Assembly (NCBI GenBank): GCA_003024985.2
Contig: PXIH01S0000049.1
Length of the DNA: 12,422 nt
Reading direction: 5' to 3' (one strand)
From: Euperipatoides rowelli
Lineage: Eukaryota > Onychophora > Udeonychophora > Euonychophora > Peripatopsidae
The position numbers and the translations under genes were made by a program. Below are positions 7,632 to 12,422 of this stretch, one piece after another (within the stretch, counting starts at the first letter, position 1; each line of letters begins with the position of its first letter). The notes below the pieces were generated by a model. That model made no database searches and had not been told where the DNA came from. It saw nothing but the letters and a program-made list of their open reading frames with translations.

Positions 7632-8400
7632 CTATATCCTCAAACAGTTCAATTTAAAATCAGAATAAGACAAATCAAAGGAGTTAAAACCATTTCTGTT
7701 ACAGAACTTCATTCCAAAAATCACCGGATTAAAGTCAAAAGAATTATTATTGGAAAAAGGAACGTTAAAAACAAGGTGATTTCTAATACCAAATGGTGGA
7801 GAATAGAATTCTATACTATTGAACAAAATCGAAAAGTCAATATTTTTATTGATCAAGTTAAAAAGAAAGTTTAAGATCATCATATCTCGTTTATGTTCTA
7901 AGGTAGAAATCCTAAAAAAAAATACATAATTCTCGAGAGGATAGTCGAATGACATTGATCCTTGTTTTATAAGCGATATATAAAAGAAATCTATATTGAA
8001 CACGCTCTATCTTCCATTTATCTGCTTGAGAGCTTCCACATAAAAGCAGGGAGCAGTATTCAAGGATAGGACTCTAATCAAGGTATAGTATAATGTCATA
8101 ATTAGCCTAACATTTCTAATATTATAGCAAAGTCTTTTAACAAAACCCAGTAACTTAGAGGCTTTTAATGTTACTCGGTTAATGTGATCAGTGAATTTCA
8201 AATTGGACGCCAATGTCACACCTAGATCAATTTTCTGAACCTCAATTAATTTACAATCATTAAGATAGTAATCAAAGAGGAAAGGCATTTTATTGTATGT
8301 AAAAGATATCTTTTTACATTTATCATAATTAACTCCTAATGCTCAAATATTACACCATTTCGTAAACTCAATCAGACTATTTTGCAAATCTGATTTATCA
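7632..8400 (-). pseudogene. LINE ORF2 C-terminal remnant
   Basis: This is the coding part of the 7345..8405 element. Two long open stretches (8288..8007 and 8003..7632) are neighbours in different frames. The family-like sequence KIERVQYRFLLYIAYK crosses between them in a third reading, so at least two frame changes have occurred. The YADD box is missing because truncation lies downstream of it. Confidence 0.82.
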
Positions 8401-8405
8401 GTCTG

Positions 8406-9327
8406 TTATTAGTGAAATGGAGGGTAGAGCTAACAGCCTAACTCCTGTAAAATAGTCACGGTTGAATACAATAATCTGCATATATTGGAGCCCTATCTAT
8501 TAAAATAGAAGGTGAGAGGAAGTAATGTCCTCAGTTTTTCTAAAATTAGAAAATAGAGAAAAATCTCTTGACTGATTGATTGAAACTTTTGACTACTTTA
8601 GATATCTACCCAATTTTTGGAGGAATGAGAATATGCAACAACTTTTAAATTAAACAAAAAATAAACTTGCAAACAAAAAAATCTTAAAAACATCTTGTCG
8701 ATTTTAGCCAAAATAGCCCAGATTGTGTCTACCTAGTTTGTGCTAACTCCAATAATAATAATAATTTGCATGAATAAATATACGGTAGCTCATGTTTTGT
8801 CCCAGACTAGAGGTTGAAATTTTTGATATGCCCTTATGGACCCATGTACCAAGTTTATGACTGCATGTCCCTTCATGAAAATTAGCATGATGGCATGTTC
8901 TCTCCTGATCAACCAGAAATACTCCCCCAGACCTCAAAAGTCGGAATAAGATTTAGTTGCAGGGCAATAGGAGCAGGACATTGGGCCATTGCCTGAGTTA
9001 TAATCTATCTCAGACAATCCAAATCTAGTATGTGCTTACTCCAATTTTAAGAAAAAATGGGATGTGCTGCTTTCTCTGTAATCAAAATGAGAACTAAATA
9101 CCCAAATCAAAATCCCTTATAAACTATTGCTTTAAACTAAAAAAAAAGCAATCTTTCATAGAGGTAAATAATTACTGATTTAAAACTACCGTATATTAAG
9201 GTTAATTTAGACTATTTCTTTCAGTTCAAGTTTTGCAAAAATTGATGATTTCACGAATTACTTCCATAGGATAATTGAAATTTTGTTTATTAAAAAATAT
9301 AACAATATAAAATACTTTTATTCTTAC
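8406..9327. other. Intron segment next to Lys exon; no gene recognised
   Basis: This contains the first ~900 bp of the large Ogg1 intron. The only structure noted is a 21-bp imperfect direct repeat (8733..8753 and 9025..9045, 19 of 21 identical) around a less AT-rich block. A 64-codon minus-strand open frame at 8743..8937 lacks recognisable similarity and is not called. Confidence 0.6.
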
Positions 9328-10000
9328 CTTACTTCCTACACCCATCAATTTTAGTAATTTAGAATGGCTTTCATTATAAGATTTTTCCCTCAGAGAAAAT
9401 AGCCAATCTTGACCACCATTTGTTTCTAAAAATTGTGCAGTCTCGGCAATATATTTTGCTCGATAACCAAACCCAAGTTTCCGAAGTCCTTCTTCAACAC
9501 CAGGCTGGGATAAGACAGAAATTTTGGGGAATGCATGATAAGAATATCCATCAACAGTGACAATTTTTTCCCCATATAGAAGACAAAGTTTTTCAACCAT
9601 GCTGCTAATTCGTGAGATATTATTATTAGAAGAACAGATGAAAGAAAAAAGATTCTCAACTGGGTCCTGACGAAGCATACGAATCCCTGGAAAATCTATT
9701 GCAATTTTTTTAAAATTGGGATCTGCTGTGCTCCATACTTCATATAATTGGGTTAAATTAACATCTAATTGAAAATAATTACTTAATAAGGATGCACCAT
9801 CTTCAGACAGTATTTTACAAGGTTTAGTTGCGGTATCTGTTTCCTGTTTATGTTTCTTTCTCTTTGGTTGTGTATTATCACATTCATTTGTAATGTCTCT
9901 GCCAAAATCTTTGAATCGAATATAATCATCTGACTGAGTCAAAATCCAAACACGATCATCCATAACACCTATCCATTCTTGAGATTTTCTTTCCTTCCAT
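9328..10000 (-). CDS. Ogg1: 8-oxoguanine DNA glycosylase, internal exon (N-terminal and HhH region up to catalytic Lys)
   Basis: This exon encodes about 224 residues of OGG1, the bifunctional base-excision-repair glycosylase/AP lyase that removes 8-oxoguanine opposite cytosine in nuclear and mitochondrial DNA. Family landmarks seen in order are an opening FRW-like TWKE-type context (TGG first full codon at 9999), VWILTQ, YFQLDVNLTQLY, LRQDPVENLFSFICSSNNN with its following Ser-Arg-Ile, the YHAFP segment, GFGYRAKY, and MGVGSK, whose final Lys (9330..9328) aligns with human catalytic Lys249. The exon starts after a TTGTCAG acceptor at 10001 with a split codon, so the ATG at 9963 is an internal Met and not the start. 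It ends at donor AAG|GTAAGAA (GT at 9327-9326), phase 0. Compared with human OGG1 it has about 20 extra residues near 9900..9800, including a basic PKRKKHK stretch that could be a nuclear localisation signal. The reading frame is open throughout. The first exon was not found. Confidence 0.95.
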
Positions 10001-10282
10001 CTGACAATTAAAAATATTTACTGTATATAGTGTAAAAGTTGAAATATAGGATTAAAAACAATTTTAAAAATATCATAACAGAATACTTTCACTAAATACA
10101 TGCTGTTAAAAAAGAATCATGTTACTTGATCGTATTACAAATACACTTCATATAATATTCAGGCATATAGGCTACTCAAAAAGAGTGCCTAACTAAATAA
10201 TAATGTGCCAAAATTTGCACCAACAATGTTTAAATGGTATTGACTTAAATTCAAAGAAAAATAAATAATACCCATGAGAGAC
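10001..10282 (-). other. Ogg1: Upstream Ogg1 intron, acceptor side
   Basis: The AG of the acceptor is at 10002-10001 in minus-strand context TTTTTAATTGTCAG, giving a T-rich but short pyrimidine tract. No earlier exon is visible here. The split codon at 10000 means the preceding exon must end two bases into a codon, probably the Arg of a GQSFR-type motif. Confidence 0.7.
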
Positions 10283-10507
10283 TAGACCCAGAATTGAATA
10301 AGATCTCTAAAAAAGTTGTATTCGACCTTTCTTGTTTATTTTGGGGAACATAACTTTTCTAAATGAAAAAAAAAAAAAAAACAGATTTAAAAAATCCATG
10401 TTCCCACTTTCGTCTTTTGACCGTAAGGCTGCCATCTTGAAAAAATGGCATCGATTTGTGGTTTCCTTTAATTATCTCATAAGTCATGTGCCCTATGGCA
10501 AAAATGA
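10283..10507 (+). repeat. Direct repeat, copy 1 (about 225 bp)
   Basis: This matches 10794..11016 over its whole length with scattered differences. Shared landmarks are CTCTAAAAAAGTTGTATTCG, GGAACATAACTTTTCTAAAT, an A-run, CCATGTTCCCACTTTCGTCT, GCCATCTTGAAAAA and CATGTGCCCTATG. The offset is about 510 bp. The open frame at 10332..10517 lies wholly inside it and has no protein similarity. It could be one monomer of a longer satellite or two copies of a short element. Confidence 0.9.
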
Positions 10508-10793
10508 ACTGAACTAAATTAAAGATCATAAAAATTTACACAAATTTGGTCATATTCATTATTTTCATAAAACCAACGGTTTGTAAGATAATCACTTTAG
10601 AATCATAGGGACGATTTTCAAAGATGACTGGTTTTCTTGTTTTTCTGAGATTTACATCCATTGTTTCACAAATTTGTCATCTTATGGTATAAAATGTTAT
10701 AAAGACACTAGTTTTAAAGCCCATTATTGTTTCTGAATGCAATGGGCTCTAATTATTTTTATTTTTTAATTTATTTTTCTTGCCTTCAAGCCC

Positions 10794-11016
10794 TAGGCCC
10801 AGAATTAAAAAAGACTCTAAAAAAGTTGTATTCGGAATTTCTTGTTTATTTGGGGGAACATAACTTTTCTAAATGAAAAAAAAAAAACACGTTGATTTCA
10901 AAAATCCATGTTCCCACTTTCGTCTCTTAACCGTATGGGCGCCATCTTGAAAAATGACACCGATTAGTGATTTTTCTTAATTATCTCGTAAACCATGTGC
11001 CCTATGACAAAAATGA
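10794..11016 (+). repeat. Direct repeat, copy 2, abruptly ended
   Basis: This is the second copy of 10283..10507. Similarity stops at ATGACAAAAATGA near 11016, a few bases before TGTCGGG at 11024, as if another element had inserted there. The region between the copies (10508..10793) has nothing else recognisable and could be the rest of a ~510-bp monomer. Confidence 0.88.
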
Positions 11017-11023
11017 TATTGCG

Positions 11024-12422
11024 TGTCGGGACCCGGAATATGTAAGCACACCCCCAGCTATATTTAGCTTCCAGATATCGTAGGAAAATTGTAAGAACTT
11101 GGTGATTTGGCAGCACCTACGATTATCTTGCGAACTTCCATGCTTGCTAGCTCCGCACAAAGTCTCTCTAGGCACAGGGTGCAACTAGGATCTCGCCCAC
11201 GATACGAATCTCCTGGACAATAGCTTAGGAAACAAATAAAATATTATCTAAATGATAATTGACGCGGAAAACAAGTTATGGTTAGAAATCTAATGCTTTA
11301 TTGCCACACTGGTTCATGCACTATATATATGGCACTGTTGGCTGAAGAAAGTTCACAATTACAAGAAAATATTTGAGCTGACTGTTGCGACTTCACAGAA
11401 AAAATATGCCTAAGACGAATTCACACACAGCAAATTGTTACTCCCCTCCATGATACATATAAATGGGAAAATAATGGAAAATATAAAAAACACTGATACA
11501 ATTCTTACACAATAAGAACATGTTTCTACTTTACTGGACTATGTTATATCCTAACTGCTATACTCTACTTACACTCACACTTCATACAGTAACAGTACTG
11601 AAATATTACACTCACCATGTTGGCCAACTTACATTCACTCAGCCGAGCTCGGTACGGTATCCGTTCTGGATGCAAATAAAGTCTATGCTGTTATTTTTAT
11701 TTGGGATCGCTGCAACTCCTGGCCAAGGCACTTGATAATAATCTTATGTTGATATTTAGTGGCGCGTTGATCGCTGGTGTTATTGGGATGCTGTAGCTTG
11801 CACTGGTGTTACATAAAAATCTCCTTACTCTCATTGCTTTTGATTTTCTGGTATTAATCCTCCTACGAGTCTTTCTTCTGTCTCATCATAATAATTCGGG
11901 TTTCTTCGTCACTGACGTCTGGTCTACTTTAAGATATCGGCCTCACAAAATAACTTCTGAAAACTTCTATAACTTCTGTAGGGTTCCACGGCTGAGGGCT
12001 AATATTATGCTCCTCCCAAGCTAATAATACTGATACTTGGAGGGGAAATATGCAGGCTCCACAACCGCTTTCGTCCAGGCACGTCCGACTCCCTTACTCC
12101 CAATATACTTTGGGTCTTGGCTGGTATTGGTCTTCGACCGGAATAAATAATAAATTCTGCTTTAAATGTTCTCTAAAAGTATTTCTGCTACTTTGCAACT
12201 TCACTAAAAATGTCTTATTACAATATTACAGTGCTTCTCCCATTTGATTTTCAACTGCACACAATGTTTTCTCTTCTGCACCAACACACAGATGTTGTCT
12301 GCTTGATACCCACTTTCAATCTCCCTCTGCATGATTAAAACTTTCTTCTTAACTCATTTCGAATGTAGTTTCACACTTCCACATAACTGCCAACCTTACA
12401 ATGTCAAAATTAGGAGCACGGG
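11024..12422 (-). mobile_element. Possible LTR-type element or other repeat, extent unknown
   Basis: No gene is recognised in these 1.4 kb and the base composition is less AT-rich than the intron. The tentative reading is a minus-strand LTR ending GGGTCCCGACA at 11024. On that strand a TATA-like ATATATATAG (about 11331..11322) is followed after roughly 25 bp by CCAGTG and then by AATAAA at 11302..11297, the order expected of U3, transcription start and poly(A) signal. The other LTR end, a polypurine tract, a primer binding site and gag/pol were not found. Open frames at 11520..11735, 11806..12024 and 12050..12247 on the plus strand resemble nothing I know. It may equally be unique sequence. 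Confidence 0.25.

Larger units (their letters stand above)
7345..8405 (-). mobile_element. 5'-truncated Jockey-like LINE, RT thumb to 3' end
   Basis: The minus strand encodes the end of a LINE reverse transcriptase protein: SDLQNSLIEFTKWC (about 8390..8350), YDKCKKISFTYNK, IDLGVTLASNLKFTDHI (8231..8181), KASKLLGFVKRL, WKIERVQYRFLLYIAYK (about 8013..7960) and FNLINKNIDF to GFNSFDLS (about 7865..7665), with the stop after NCLRI near 7632. A stop near 8343 and a frameshift near 7960..8000 show it is dead. The 3' UTR ends in a GGTCCC-TTTCGACC element and CCAAATAAATAAATAAA at 7363..7347, the typical end of Jockey-like elements. No target duplication was identified. It lies sense to Ogg1 in its intron. 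Confidence 0.87.
1248..9327 (-). other. Ogg1: Ogg1 intron, 8,080 bp, repeat-filled
   Basis: The intron is bounded by donor GTAAGAA at 9327 and acceptor CTTCTTCCTTAG ending at 1248, both strong matches to metazoan splice signals, and it joins two exons whose proteins abut without gap in the OGG1 family. It contains three LINE fragments and a rearranged minisatellite, listed separately. If retained, the Lys-ending exon would read on for about 34 residues to a stop at 9226. Confidence 0.9.

Noticed and set aside
8743-8937. 64-codon minus-strand open frame with ordinary-looking composition
   Set aside because: No recognised family and no splice signals at its edges; it lies inside a well-supported intron. 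Kept only as part of the direct-repeat finding.
9961-9963. ATG as the Ogg1 start codon
   Set aside because: Homology to the family continues upstream through WKERKSQEWIGV to a good acceptor at 10001, so this Met is internal.
10332-10517. 61-codon plus-strand open frame
   Set aside because: It lies inside the duplicated repeat and is not preserved as an open frame in the second copy.
11002-11184. 60-codon minus-strand open frame
   Set aside because: It crosses the junction between repeat copy 2 and the next sequence, so it is fortuitous.
11171-11215. tRNA-like or primer-binding-like stretch around CGATACGAATCTCC
   Set aside because: No cloverleaf can be drawn and the T-loop consensus is not matched.
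11520-12247. Three plus-strand open frames of 65-72 codons
   Set aside because: No similarity to known proteins that I recognise, no shared frame and no splice context.

Overview
The window looks like a piece of an AT-rich animal nuclear genome, most likely an insect. The evidence is a spliced animal-type gene, large introns, several decayed Jockey/CR1-like LINE retrotransposons and a diverged minisatellite. A hemipteran source is only a guess from the general feel of the repeats. Nothing bacterial, viral or CRISPR-like is visible.

The one host gene is 8-oxoguanine DNA glycosylase (Ogg1), on the minus strand and only partly inside the window. Two exons can be read. The larger (10000 down to 9328) runs from just after the GQSF-type N-terminal motif to the catalytic lysine. 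The smaller (1247 down to 1103) begins directly after that lysine and carries the catalytic aspartate. They are separated by an 8,080-bp intron (9327..1248). The exon(s) before 10000 and after 1103 were not found, so the gene continues off both edges or into exons I could not recognise.

The large intron explains most of the window. Its older layer is a minisatellite of roughly 23-24-bp units (core near AGTACCAGTAGTAGTCATCT) at 1362..2351, 3006..4091 and 6887..7022. This array has been rearranged: a ~320-bp block (1468..1787) is duplicated at 2187..3128, and a ~400-bp stretch (1785..2186) reappears inverted at 3355..3752. Three dead LINE fragments were added: a plus-strand RT tail (2352..3005) inside the duplicated block, a minus-strand 2.8-kb endonuclease/RT copy (4092..6886) inside the minisatellite, and a minus-strand RT tail (about 7345..8405) ending in an A-rich AATAAA-repeat tail.

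A perfect 61-bp inverted repeat (381..441 and 1446..1506) brackets the small Ogg1 exon, an arrangement known in other genes to favour circular RNA formation or exon skipping. To the right, upstream of the larger exon, lie two copies of a ~225-bp sequence about 510 bp apart. The second copy is cut off near 11016, next to TGTCGGG, which could be the end of an LTR-type element. The rest of the right end, to 12422, has no gene I recognise.
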